From Daucus carota subsp. sativus (Eukaryota > Streptophyta > Magnoliopsida > Apiales > Apiaceae): a DNA stretch of 64,000 bases. Location of the stretch: positions 48,635,364 to 48,699,363 of the forward strand of contig NC_030382.2 of NCBI RefSeq assembly GCF_001625215.2, given 5' to 3'. Under the pieces are notes generated by a model, which saw nothing but the letters and a program-made list of their open reading frames with translations, ran no database searches and had not been told where the DNA came from. Position 1 is the first letter of the stretch; every line of letters starts with the position of its first letter. Below, in pieces: positions 49,161-60,757 of this stretch. The translations under genes and the position numbers were made by a program.

Positions 49161-49732
49161 AGGGCTGGCAATTTTGGGTTTCGGGTCGGGTTGACAGTCG
49201 CGGGTCAAAAAATTTACCCGATCCGAAATTTTAATGGGTCAGAATACCCAACCCGAATCCGACCCGCATTACCCGCGGGTAACCCGAACCCGACCAGAAA
49301 AATAATATTTACTAATAAATATATTTTTTTAATAATAAATAAATAATATTTTAATTCAAATAAATTAATTTATATTAAATTAAATAATTTTTTTATTGAA
49401 TTTAACTAATAAATATTACAAAAATAATATAAATATATGTATTTTATATAAACATATATAATATTTATACTATATATCAACTTTCGGGTAATTTCGGGTA
49501 ACCCGAATTCAACCCGAAAATGACCCGATTTTTTCGGGTTGATTTTGGGTCAACCCGAATTCGACCCAAACCCGAAAAACTCCAACCCGAATTCGTATTT
49601 TTACGGGTCGAATTCGTGTCGGGTTAATCAACCCGAATTCGACCCAAACCCGAAAAACTCCAACCCGAATTCGTATTTTTACGGATCGAATTCGTGTCGG
49701 GTTGTTGGGTCGGGTCCAATATCGCCACACCA
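49161..49732. mobile_element. Older non-autonomous hAT element, 572 bp
   Basis: Ends AGGGCTGGCAATTTTGG and inverted TGGTGTGGCGATATTGG are imperfect hAT-type termini. The flanking 8-mers GGCATACG (49153-49160) and GGCGTACC (49733-49740) match at six of eight positions, as expected of a decayed target duplication. Subterminal arrays are GGGT(C/T)GGGT / AACCCGA motifs, a different array from the 10930 element. The right part holds a 78-bp tandem duplication. No transposase. Confidence 0.72.
49555..49712. repeat. 78-bp tandem duplication in hAT subterminal array
   Basis: Two near-identical 78-bp units, each containing AACCCGAATTCGACCCAAAC and GTATTTTTACGG. Because 78 is a multiple of three, it shows up as a false 26-residue protein repeat in a minus-strand frame. 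Confidence 0.85.
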
Positions 49733-49740
49733 GGCGTACC

Positions 49741-50274
49741 AAGTTCAGTTCAGATGACACAGGCCTTGACATTGACAGGGAGATGCAAAAACATCCACGA
49801 ACACATCCTTATCAACTTTTAGTCAAACATTGGACCTCTATCTCCTTGAGTCAACTCATCAAAACTGGCCCCACCGGCCCCACTTACTATATGTCCCTCG
49901 GTTTTTGTTCCACCTTTTGTACCTGTTTCGAGCATATCCAATCATACATCACCACATACGCACCCTCCCCTCTTTAAAATTTTCACGCCAGGCGCCATAT
50001 ATTTTATCCACAGTGCCTCAAATATTTTGAAAAAAACATTTTAAATAATAATATAATTTCCACGTCACTAATCCGCGTGAAACTAAAGAAACCCATAATC
50101 CACCGTTGATTTCACTAAAAAACACACACCCCCAGCCGTTGATCCTGTCTAGTTCACTCCTTACTTTCTCTTTACTCGATCCAATCATCTCTAATCTCCT
50201 CCTCTTTTTAAATCCCTCCCTTCACTTAATTGCAAACCCACATCAACTCCATCTCTCTACTCTCTCTCTAGAAA
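49741..50274 (+). promoter_or_regulatory. Promoter region and leader of HMGA
   Basis: Less AT-rich than typical intergenic DNA, ending in a CT-rich leader (CCATCTCTCTACTCTCTCTC, ~50250-50269) directly before the ATG. No canonical TATA box chosen. Overlapping open frames here show no domain. Confidence 0.45.
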
Positions 50275-51005
50275 ATGGCTACCGAAGAAATCGTCTCTGC
50301 TCCGGCTCCTCTCCCTCCTCTTCCTCAATATCCAGAGGTAAATTTAGTGCGAGAAATATTTAATTTAATTTTAATTTAATTGTGATTGTAATTGTAAATG
50401 TAATTGCATGTGAAGTGTAACTAAATATTGGAAACTTTTTTTTCCAGCTGATTTTGGCTGCAATTGAAGCGGTGGACGAGAAAAACGGAGCGAACAAGAC
50501 GACGATATCGAGACACATCGAGGGAATCTACGGTCAGCTACCGGCAGCTCACACGACTCTGTTGTCTCACCACTTGAACAGGATGAAACAATCAGGAGAG
50601 CTCGTGTTGTACAAGAACAACTACCTCAAGCCTGATCCCAACGCGCCGCCTCGCCGCGGTCGTGGCCGGCCTCCCAAGGCCAAAGCGTTGCCTGATCCGG
50701 ACGCGGTTGCGTCGCCGGTGAGGCCACGTGGACGGCCGCCGAAGGTTGTAGATCCGGAGGCCCCGGCGCCTGAGGCGAAGGCGAAGAGTCCGAGTGTGAG
50801 TGGGAAGAAGCGCGGGAGGCCGAAGAAGTCGGAGAAGAAAGATGATGACGTGGTGGAGGCGGAGACAGAAACGGTGGCGGAGGCGGAGACAGAGACGGTG
50901 GCGAAGGCGGAGACAGGGGCGGCGCCGAGTGCACCGTCGAGAGGAAGAGGACGGCCGCCCAAGGTGAAGCCGGAGGCGACTGCTGTGGTGGAGGCTTTAT
51001 TGTAA
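50275..51005 (+). CDS. HMGA: HMGA protein (linker-histone domain plus four AT hooks)
   Basis: Two exons, 50275-50337 and 50448-51005, joined in phase 0 to 206 residues, matching Arabidopsis HMGA (At1g14900, 204 residues). Plant HMGA is an architectural chromatin protein that binds AT-rich minor grooves. A GH1/H15 linker-histone-like domain spans ~18-86 (ELILAAIEAVDEKNGANKTT to LVLYKNNYLKP). Four AT hooks follow at 91-98 (RGRGRPPK), 113-120 (RPRGRPPK), 141-148 (KKRGRPKK) and 186-193 (RGRGRPPK). Between hooks 3 and 4 lies an acidic repeat of EAETETVA type (158-176). The coding region is GC-rich relative to its flanks. The single intron after residue 21 agrees with the family. Confidence 0.95.
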
Positions 51006-52221
51006 TTTTAGAAAAAGAGTTGTAGTTGTAGGCGGTGGAGTGCTGGTTAATCGATGTTTTAGTAGTAATATTAAATTTAAAATTTAAAATTATGGTTTTA
51101 GTGGTATTCAAAGCTTGGTGTTAGTCGGTTAATTAGTCAGGCGAGTAGAAATTGAATTACTGAGGCTGCTGACTGTTACCGTTTGTAAATTTTCGATTTT
51201 CGTGTTTGCGATTGTTTCGATTTAACTTGGTCTAAAAAGTTGAAACTGGTTATAAACTTTTTTCCAAAAGAACAGACGTAGTATATTTGCTGTTTTCAGC
51301 TTTTACTAGTAGTACTGTTTACCCAGGGCGTCATGAGTTGATTCCAGATGCACTCGAATGCGAATATATTATTTAGTATTTACTACTACTCCTTTGTCGA
51401 CCACTTTTTGAGTTCACTATTGTGACATTGTACTTCATTAAGTTTTATGAGCATCTTTGCCTAACTTTATTTTAGACACCGTATATTTTTTGGGATGGTA
51501 TTATGGTTTTATGTTGTTTAAATTAATCTGGGGAAGTCCTTTTTATACTTGATGGGCCATCAATCAGTATCAACACACAGTAGGCTTTCCCCATGGAGTC
51601 CTGAATTAAATACTCCGGGAATATGTTAGGCCCGTAAGACTGTAATTCCGAAGGGCTATTGACGGAGAGAAATACTTCCAATCTATCTATTTCAATCTAT
51701 CTCAATTATGAAGTGAGCGCGATCTAAATATAATTCAATTACATTCGTTATCTGTTAGCACTCCATTAGACAAGGTGATCTCACCGTATTCACAATCTCT
51801 GTGTTGCAATTTATTACAAGTTATACTAGAACACAACGGCAGTTCGCTGTGGCATAATCGAAACTCCTTTAGTTGATGTTTTTTACTTTTATTCTGCACA
51901 TAGACTATCGGATTTCATTAGCCACTTGTGATACTGGTTTCTTAAACATGTATGCTCCGTGACCTCTCTCCATTAGATGACAACAATGTCGAACTAAATT
52001 ACTAACCAATAGTTGTATCATTATCATTTGTAGTGATTGCCAAGTATTCTTGTGATATAGATACCACAAATAAACATTGAACTGTGGAATCAGGCACGTT
52101 GATATTGTACAAAGTCTCCACAATCATGAAATAGTTACCGGAGGTGTGAGCTAACACTGAAGAGGTTTAAATGTTCGATGGCAGGTAATATATATTGAGG
52201 CAACTTTGAGAGGTTAGGACT
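51006..52221. other. 3' UTR of HMGA and intergenic
   Basis: HMGA 3' UTR at the start. The region 51520-52140 has mixed composition, but no exon chain or domain was recognised (the minus-strand frame 51905-52123 has no domain). Confidence 0.45.
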
Positions 52222-52587
52222 TAGCATTCACATTCGGCTCCCAATCCCCAACCCCAAAAACTTACTAAAAATAGTAATTCCTCAAACTTTTTTACAAATT
52301 TTTAAAAGTTTCTACCATCCCATTCCCCATATTCAATCCCTATACCCATAAAAGTATAAGATAAGACTTGATATTTAATAAAATAATAATGAAATGGTAA
52401 TGAAATGAAGGATGAATAGTGTATGGGGCATGAATAGTGAAACCTCAAATATGGGGATTTGTTTCCAGTCCCCAAAACCAAACCCTATTTTAGGGTTCCG
52501 GATATAGACTATATTTTTACAAAAGTTAGTAGATTTCTTTAAATTATGGGGATGGGGTTGGATTTGGGGGTTCAAATGTGAATGCTC
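52222..52587. mobile_element. Foldback MITE, probably hAT-type, 366 bp
   Basis: TAGCATTCACATT at the left and inverted GAGCATTCACATT at the right, followed inward by CCCAATCC...CCCCA-type arms. Flanking 8-mers TTAGGACT and TTAGGATA agree at six positions. The interior is partly self-complementary, with pyrimidine-rich and GGGGAT-rich halves. Confidence 0.6.
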
Positions 52588-53462
52588 TTAGGATAGCAAT
52601 ACTAATAACTGAATCTGAGCAGAGGGAAGAAAACAAAAGTTTATTACAAATGAAGATATTGCAGTATGCTACAGTCACCGAATATTTAGGCATAATGTTG
52701 CAACGTTGCAATGTTCATGACCTTGAATAGAATCCCGAGAACAATTCTATCTCAAAGCATCAGGGCTTCAACATAGGCTTGAATATGGAGTGTGCCGCGT
52801 TTGCACTACATTGCTCAGAAGAGATCAAGTCATCAGAAACAAGATGCTTGGTCAAGTAGTGGTTGCAATGTGTAGATATTATGTTTCATGTTTAAATTCA
52901 GACAACTGCAAAGTTTATCATCGACAGAACAATGTTTGTAAATAGGAATTTCCACTAGTCAGTCCAAGCCTGTTTTTTAAGTTCTATACTAGCTTGCTAG
53001 ATGAAGTTTGTTTTAAAAATATGTTCACCCTTCATGTCAGGTTTTCCTGCTATCCTCAACTGGCTCTAAAGGTGCCACCATTCGGCTGTATAAAAGCAAT
53101 ATGAAAAGGACTCTCTGAAGGTAAGAAAAGATTCTTAAAAAGCTCTTAATTGTCTGGTTCAGCTTCACCTTCTCTAATCACATGTCTAGGCGGCCCTGAT
53201 GCAAGAATTTAGTGGTGGATATCTTAAACTGTCATTGCATAGATGAGGACTATCTATTAATAGTTGTTATGGTCATAGTGAATAGAAGGTAGAATTTGCT
53301 GAAGTGTTGGGTGCAGGACCCCATCTTGCTTTTCTTCTTGCAAGTTTTTCCTATGGCATGCATGGTCATTGATAAGTGAGTACAAGATGAGCTTACCAAT
53401 TATTCAAACTGTTACCCAGCTATACATATTACATAAATCTAAACAAACAGAACATTATTGAT
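52588..53462. other. Intergenic, downstream of the PME gene
   Basis: Includes the minus-strand 3' UTR of the pectin methylesterase near its upper end. No gene seen. Confidence 0.5.
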
Positions 53463-55131
53463 TCACAGCCCAGATGTGAAGGGCACTCCAGTAGCTGCAA
53501 GCCATGATTCATCATCCAAGAAACTCCCAACTGAAAATCTTGCAGCCTCTTCGACATTGGTTATGATATGATACCCGGGCCATTTCACCCTCCCCGCGGT
53601 ACCTGCACCACTTCCCCTGTTCATATATTCGCCATAATACAACGTCTTTAGACCAAATTCCCCGTTCCATGGGAGCCAACCAGACGGGTCAATTAAATCC
53701 TCTAGATAACTTTTTATAACAACTGTTCTTGAATATGCCTTCCATGGTCTTCCAAGATAAGTCTTGTATATACCCTGGACCACTCTCAGATCCGAGGATG
53801 CTGTGATCCAACAATTATGCAACACAATGCCCGTGTTTTCATAAATATTTGTCCTCTGTTGCGCGGTTATGGTGTTCACCTGTCTGCTCATCGGCCTCCT
53901 CACATAAATATTACAATTTTGCAGGACTGCAATAGCATTGCCGAATATAAAGTCTACAGTCCCGTAGATGTCACAGTTGCGGTAGAATTGGCGGTTAGAA
54001 TGGACGTAGAGAGTGTCTTGATAGCCTTTAAAGCTGCAATTGTAAAAAACCGATAAATCTGAGCTAGACCGCATGGCAACAGCTTGGTGTTTTTGGGGTC
54101 CGGCCGTGTTTTCGAAAGTCATGCCCCGAACAATCAGTCCATGTCCTCTAGCAGCTGCGTTACATTTACAACACTTCGTCAATATGAGTATATATAAATT
54201 ATTTTTATCTAGTGATGAGAAAATATGTGTACGCACCAAAAGTTGCTGAACGAAAGGTTGTGAAGCCATCTGCATTATTCTTATTGCCAGTAATAATTGT
54301 AGCGTCAATTCCATCACCAACAAGCATCAAATTCTTGACTTTTTTCTTGATCTCGACGTTCTCTTTGTACACTCCTTTTTTCACGTATATAACAAACCTC
54401 TTAGTCGTACCGGTTTTTACTGCAGCAACAGCCTCGGATATGGTAGTGAAATCACCGGACCCGTCTTGCGCTACAACCAGATCAGCTAAAGGTGGTTTCG
54501 TCTGAAGAAGCCTGCGATTGGTTGCTGATATCCACTCGGGCAGATCATGGTCCAATAAGCCCCGCCCTTTTGATTTTTCACTAGCTAGACCTGAAGTTTG
54601 GGAAGCCAACACGGCTTTATTTATGGCAAGAGAGTTACTAAGAGATTTTGAGAAATTGTTGGAGGGGAAGTATTTTAAATAAGTACTGTATAGATTGAAT
54701 TCGGCAAAGCCATTTTGACAGGTTTCGAGGTTCGTGAGGGCTGCACTTAACCAAGTCTGGACATTAATATTGTGCCTCTTGCTGTTAGTTAAGGACATGG
54801 AAGAGTCTAGTTGGTGAATGCTGTCTTCGTAAAGCTCCACACAATCAGGCCAAGCAGACTTGGCTCGGTCTGCGAAAGAGCTGGTGTCCATTGAAGATAT
54901 GAGATGGTGGACTTGCAGGGCCTCAGCCATTGTGGCTGAAAGGGCCGAATCACGGTGCACAACGAAAGGGGTGGTTTCTTGGTTGGTTTTGTTTGAGATT
55001 ATGAGGGAATGACAGAGACTGGGAAAGGGTGTTTGGCTACATAGTGATGTTTTGGCACCATGCACAGCCACAGCCATGGAAGGAACATACACGATGAAAA
55101 GAAAAGTTGATACAAGAAGAGTATGATCCAT
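53463..55131 (-). CDS. Pectin methylesterase with inhibitor prodomain
   Basis: Two exons, 55131-54237 and 54154-53463, GT-AG, joining in phase to 528 residues. The enzyme removes methyl esters from cell-wall homogalacturonan, changing wall stiffness and calcium binding. Parts in order: secretory signal (~1-25, [20 protein letters not shown]), PMEI-like prodomain with C31, C40, C97 and C138, a basic processing motif NRRLL (205-209), and a mature catalytic domain of ~319 residues. Catalytic residues are all visible: Q322, Q344, D345 (GYQDTLY), D366 ([10 protein letters not shown]), R434 and W436 (LGRPW). The protein is type I/group 2 in layout and should be secreted to the wall after Golgi processing. 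A TATA box lies 76 bp upstream. A PME inhibitor gene on the same strand follows ~5 kb farther upstream. Confidence 0.95.
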
Positions 55132-55206
55132 ATATGACGATAAGGATATAGTAGATGATGAATTTAAGAATTCATTTGAGTTGTGGATGTGAAGTTTGAC
55201 ACCAGG

Positions 55207-55214
55207 TATTTATA
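55207..55214 (-). promoter_or_regulatory. TATA box of the PME gene
   Basis: TATAAATA on the minus strand, ~76 bp before the start codon, giving a short leader. Confidence 0.65.
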
Positions 55215-57118
55215 GGCTATTGGCTTCGTCAAGTGTAATATCGAAAAGTCTTTACGTACAGTATCATGCACAGAGTAATATTTCATGTATTAAGCGATAG
55301 CGATTCACACCAAAGAAATTCCATGACATTAGAATCTTTATAAATTAATATTCAATATAATAGAATTTATAATAAATTAATATAATTCATTGATCTTGAT
55401 AAAGGAACACCTCTAAACTGATATCACCACAAAATTTTATAAAAATCATCACATAAAAGAGTTATATTTCAGTCATGAAATATTCGATGACTAGAATTAT
55501 AGCATTTTTCCGTCATATCTAGCATTTTTTATAGATGAATTAATGCCTAGTGTCAAACGGTTTTTTTTGCAGGATTTGCTAATGTTTATAATATATTCCA
55601 TGGTTGAGAAGCTTATGACAACTTGCAGTTTTTAGCCGTAAAGATTCTAAAATTTATTTATCTATTCAGTGAAAAAAGAATGTTTGATGTTTGATTTCAA
55701 ACATTCAATCATTAAAAAACGTTGAACAGGAAAGAAAATGTTACAATTCTCGAATGAGATATCCAAAGAAATTGTATGCTGCACGGAGCTCCCAAGCATA
55801 CACAACTTCACTCAGGTTAAACCGTTTAGTATATAGCATTAACTTGGCAGCACGAAACTCAAATAGCTATGGTCCCTGAGCTACTACTAGTTTATTAGAA
55901 ACAGTACTAGACTACTACTAGCTACGTAACCGAATATTGATCTCGCCGCTACCGAAAATGAGTTCTTACCTTGACCATTATACTCGTTATTGTCGATACC
56001 GCATATATACTACTCATGTACGATATATGCACCCGCATCCAACTTTATTATTTGTCAAGTTTTATTTAATTAAAAAATTGGTCCGTCTAATCTTCCAAAT
56101 TACACGCTCTAAATTATTCGAATTTACACGCTCTTTATCTTTGCCACCGTTTCAAATGCTAGCAACGGTTTCCTAACTCCATCCGAATCTGGTAAAATCG
56201 TTGATTGAGCAACAAGTATAGAAGATGATGTTTCTCCATACCACAATACAACCAATCAGCCACATAAATGAATACATTTGATAGGGTTGGCACTGTTTAT
56301 TCCTTTTTGCCTGTGTGTTCCGATAACATGTTCTCATTTCCTAATCAGCAAAAGGCATATGTATCAATAAATTAAAGGATGGAGGATGAACCCAATTTTA
56401 GTAGCAAGAAAACTTTAATCATAGGTAACTCTCATGTGAATGAATATGCAACAACAGGGAGGATAGATAATGAAAGACTGTAGTCTAACTATATAGCATA
56501 TTTGCACATATTAGCCATGCCAAATGGAATGACTAGTAGGATCATACATGAAATATTGGATACTAGCTGTTTCAACTACTGCCCAGATAGTAAATACATG
56601 TCAATTATTAGTGCAAATGTTTGATGTATGTTCTGTGTCTCACGGGTGTTAATTATGGCAAATGATTGGTGCATGACTACAATAATTATCAAAGTCTTTG
56701 AGGGGGATTCAAACTCGAAAGTTTAAAAATATTAAGTTGAAGAAATTGAGTTCTTGTAATTACTTAATTCTATTTATCATATTGGTTCCTTTTTTTTTAT
56801 GAATAAATTAAAATAGAGGGGCCAACATGAATATAATATTATATTCTTGAATATATCTACAAATCATATCAAATTTATATATAATTTATGAAAATATGTT
56901 TATTTTGTACAATTAAATTTAATATGTATCTATATACTTAAATATAATTTATTTTCTTTGTGTTTTTTCATGTTATGTATCAAGACTATAATATTTATTT
57001 AATTTCGTATTTTTATACTTGCACTTTGTTTTCATTTTTTTTATTTTTTTTTTGACAGAGCACTTTGTTTTCATTAACCGGAAAAATAAGCGCAAACAAA
57101 CATAAGCGTGTATCCGGC
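55215..57118. other. Intergenic, no gene seen
   Basis: AT-rich upstream sequence of the PME gene. Short frames at 55691-56176 show no domain. Poly-T/A tracts near 56790 and 57038-57052. Confidence 0.5.
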
Positions 57119-57331
57119 TCAAGTTGCTAGAAAGGCCAAATATCGGGATCCAACATAAAGCCCAGGAATCTTTAAAACAACGCGCCCGTAAGTCAGTGTT
57201 CCGAGATATAATGCACTAAAAGATCCAAAGGCTTGGGCTGGGGCCAACCCAAATGGTATTGTGAAGGATCCATACAAGTGGGCTCCTGCTATGTTCACAA
57301 AGATCTGTTGTCTCTTTAACACAGACAAATT
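57119..57331 (-). pseudogene. Exon-like fragment of a possible membrane protein
   Basis: A minus-strand open frame rich in small, aromatic and hydrophobic residues (IFVNIAGAHLYGSFTIPFGL, then APAQAFGSFSALYLGTLTYG) ends in a stop at 57119. About 220 bp farther upstream, 57648-57543 reads as an exon with acceptor TTTTCAG and donor GTAAAT, but its frames do not give a recognisable join. The composition suggests a coding relic, perhaps of a membrane protein. I cannot assign a family. Confidence 0.3.
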
Positions 57332-60036
57332 GTGTTGTTAACTCCATTGTTAAACTTTAAATATCTTTTAAAATAATAAATTTAGAACAAAAATATTTGT
57401 AAGAAATTTTGTATCATGTAGGACAATTTATGAATTATAAAAATATAAAAAAAAATTGACAAATTATTCATTACAATGATGATATAAGATTTTCTCATTT
57501 AATTATAAAACTAAAATAAATAATTGAAAAAAGTATTTACCATCAACAAGTTTATGCAGGACTTGGAGTTTTCCCCGAGCCAATCTTCGCCAGCCAGCGC
57601 ACGCACACACCCATGAATGTGCTGCCTTCACCGGTCCCAACTGAAAATATAATAGAGAAGGAAAGAACAGCTTATCGAACCCGTGAACCCCGAATACAAT
57701 TAAAATTTAAAGACCGAGCTGTCCACACATCTACCTATCGGTTTCTCGCGAATTTGGGGTCTCTTCCTCCTCTGATATAAACTATGTTGGAGTGTTTTTG
57801 GTATATAAATCCAAAAGTGAACGTCCCTATACCTTTCCAACAACGACACTAGTGCACTACACACACCAACCGTATTTGTTTATGTACGCTGTCGCTTCTT
57901 TTATCTGTACGTTCCCTTAGCTTGGACTCATGTGTCTTTTACACAAACACATCAATCTGGTTTATCTATTTTACAACGAATTAACTGTCCAGCCTCCTTG
58001 TCTACGGTCTTCTATTTGGTCTCATTCTCAGACAACTGTACTCGCTCTGAGAACAACCTTTTTCTAAATCATCACCATCGAAGATTCCAAGTATGGAAGG
58101 GTGAAGCAATTTAATACAAAGTTTATTTTATAATGTGTCACGAATTTTAATTAGAGATTTAGCAAGAGAAGCTGATTTTGAAGTTTATGCATGAGTCTTT
58201 TCTGTGTCATCATACACACTAATTATTTTTTATTTAGATGGATAATTTTTATTGATAAAGTTTTTTTGCGCATGCGAGAGGGTCATCATTAATAACAACA
58301 ATCATTAATAACAACAAGATGGGATACAATAAAAATCTGTTACACAAGTATAAAGTGATTATTGATGTATGCCGCACAAAATAGAAATTCTGTTATTTCA
58401 GCTCTAACTAAATCATAATTAAAGAGTTTAATTATTTTATATATAAGTTATGTTATGTAAATGTCGATCGGGGATATCGTATAATAGCAATTGAGAGTGC
58501 TAGTGCCATATGTGTGTAACAATAAGTATATCGTCGCAAGCTACAAACAAAGTGATTAACAAATGTTCCCAGAAAACAGAGAACGCAAACATCATTAGCA
58601 AATAAAAATACTATTCAATAGTTGTACTTTCCCTTGTGTTCATTCTCATCAACGTTCACACTTCACGAGAAGGAAAGATTCAAAGAAACTTTGTCGTCAC
58701 AATACAGTTAAATGGTCCCTTTCTATCCGAATTCTTCGAAAAGAACAATCATGTAAATTATACTGCTTGGCGCTTCCCCACCCATTTTCTTTTCTATACT
58801 CTCCATGACACCCATCTTTTAAACAAAAGTAAGTGGAAAGTTATCTCATTTTTATATTTGGATGTGAGTTTTAGATACAGCTAGGCCATACATGTATGTT
58901 TCGCTACATCTATTATGAATCGAGTTTGTATAATTACCGAATGCTGAAAGTTAATTGCCTTGCCACCGAGAATGTGGAAAAAGTTGTGCAAAAATTGATG
59001 TGCTTCTTACTTCAATGCCTCACTTGGCGTCTCGTGTAAGTAATATCTACATATATTTGATCACTTCTCATGTAGTGGCATAGTGCTACATTTCGCATTA
59101 TGGTTAGCGCCGCACTATGCGTAGCTTAAAAGCAAAAATACTTTCAGTTGTGCCGTTATTTGTGCAGGTATATAATGAATGTCTAGGCACAAATATTCAA
59201 GATTTACAAAGTAGTATTTGTTGTCACGAGCGAGTAAATAGTTATCAACTTTTCAGTCAGAAATTACGTACTTATTTCTGATACGTAAATGTCATATTTG
59301 GCATGACAATCAAACTACTCACTATTGTAAAATGAGTAGCCAAATTATGAGATTTTTTTTTGCTTATTAAAGTGGATTAATATTGCTAACATTAGAAATC
59401 AATGATCAGTAATTTAGCTTAACTAGTAACTAGTACTGTGTGAATATTCTTGAAACTTTTGACGAACCTAAAAGACTAAGTAACAATTAAGAGTGAAACA
59501 TTATTTTTCATTTAATAGTATCATCGCACCAACTTTTTTCCATTCCATTCATTCTTATAAATGCGATTTTGTCCGCGTTTATTTATCGATGTTCGGAGAT
59601 TTCGAACCACAAAAATATGCTATAGTTATAATAATGCATAATAGCATAGAAGTAGTCGCTATGAGCACTACAATTTGGAACATAAACGAAGAAGAAATCA
59701 TCGGCACATATAAGAAGAAAAACGTGCTCTAAAAAGGACAACGAAATTACAACAAGAAGTAAGAAATCTACGATTCACATGTCTCCACCTACACAAATTT
59801 GATTCTCTATTTTAATAAACAACTCCAAAGTTCTTAACAACATAAATACATACATATATTATATTTACACAGACAGTACACCTTCATGAAAATGTTTAAC
59901 GTTTCATTTCCTTTCAACTCTTTTACAGTTTTACACGACGAAAAAGATATAAATATAATAATAATTATATAATTAACCGTAACTTTTTACTAGGGCACAA
60001 AATTATTAACTGTGGGTAACGGCTGATGATGAATCA
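57332..60036. other. Intergenic, no supported gene
   Basis: Apart from the exon-like piece at 57543-57648 nothing is recognised. Frames at 57932-58114, 58636-58884 and 59493-59732 show no domain. Confidence 0.45.
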
Positions 60037-60666
60037 TCATGGGTTGGTTACCTTGGAAACATAACTATTAACCAACGCCAACGCATTACTCGTCACTTGC
60101 GTCACTTTCACCGTCCGATCACACACGTCCTTCTTCATCGGACCGTCGCTCACTTCCTCGAATCCGTCCGTACACGTGTCCTCATTCGTTAACGCCGCGC
60201 TCATGTACGTCTGCACATTGCTCATCTGAAACCTGAGCGACTCGCCGGAGCCGTTCATCACGAGCATCTGCCTGAGCGAGTCTCGTATTTGTTCGACGGC
60301 GTCGCCGAAGACGGAGAAGCAGTCGTGGAGGGCGGAGACGGCGCGGGGCTCGTTGGCGCCGGTGTCGGCCTCCTGGGTTAGGTTGGAGACGTAGTTGGCC
60401 ATGCGCTTGGCGCGGTTGAGGCTCACGCCTATGGCGGCGCGTGCGAGGAGAGCGGGGTCTTCTTGGATTTTCAGGGCGTGGCGGGAGAGTGACCTGTAGC
60501 AGAGCTCGGGGTAGAGAGTTGTTTGGCAGTTTGTGCGGATGAATTCGGAGTTGTTGGCTGGGGAGACGCTCGGGGCGGCGTCGGGCGGAGTTTCAGCGGA
60601 GATATGGTGGAAGTTTAGTAGTATTGAGAGTAAGGACAGAATGGCAAGTGATAGTTGGGTGTCCAT
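60037..60666 (-). CDS. Pectin methylesterase inhibitor (PMEI) family protein
   Basis: Intronless, 209 residues. Members bind plant pectin methylesterases 1:1 in the wall (some instead inhibit invertases). A signal peptide covers ~1-25 (LSLAILSLLSILLNFHHISA). The family disulphide cysteines are present: C47 and C56 (NCQTTLYPELC), and C116 and C165 (LHDC, EDTC), plus C182. The helical core follows AIGVSLNRAKRMANYVSNL, with the AALTNEDTC signature. The frame is open 33 codons upstream, but MDTQLSLAIL is chosen because it starts the signal peptide. Codons are strikingly GC-rich compared with the flanks. It lies ~4.9 kb upstream of the same-strand PME gene; PME and PMEI neighbours are also seen in Arabidopsis (At1g23200/At1g23205). 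Invertase versus PME specificity cannot be read from sequence alone. Confidence 0.93.
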   Translation of the reverse strand: MDTQLSLAILSLLSILLNFHHISAETPPDAAPSVSPANNSEFIRTNCQTTLYPELCYRSLSRHALKIQEDPALLARAAIGVSLNRAKRMANYVSNLTQEADTGANEPRAVSALHDCFSVFGDAVEQIRDSLRQMLVMNGSGESLRFQMSNVQTYMSAALTNEDTCTDGFEEVSDGPMKKDVCDRTVKVTQVTSNALALVNSYVSKVTNP

Positions 60667-60749
60667 TCTTATGTGCAGAAATGGATGAGAATGAGAGAAA
60701 GTTTGGTTGAGTTTAGTTTTGCAGGGGAGAATTTTAGTTGAGGAAAGGG

Positions 60750-60757
60750 TTTTTATA
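60750..60757 (-). promoter_or_regulatory. TATA box of the PMEI gene
   Basis: TATAAAAA on the minus strand, ~84 bp before the start codon. Confidence 0.6.

Noticed and set aside
49509-49772. Minus-strand protein with a 26-residue repeat
   Set aside because: The repeat is the 78-bp tandem duplication in the hAT element; no known protein resembles it.
50621-51111. Long minus-strand frames rich in Ser/Pro opposite HMGA
   Set aside because: They mirror the AT-hook and Glu-Thr codons of HMGA in other frames.
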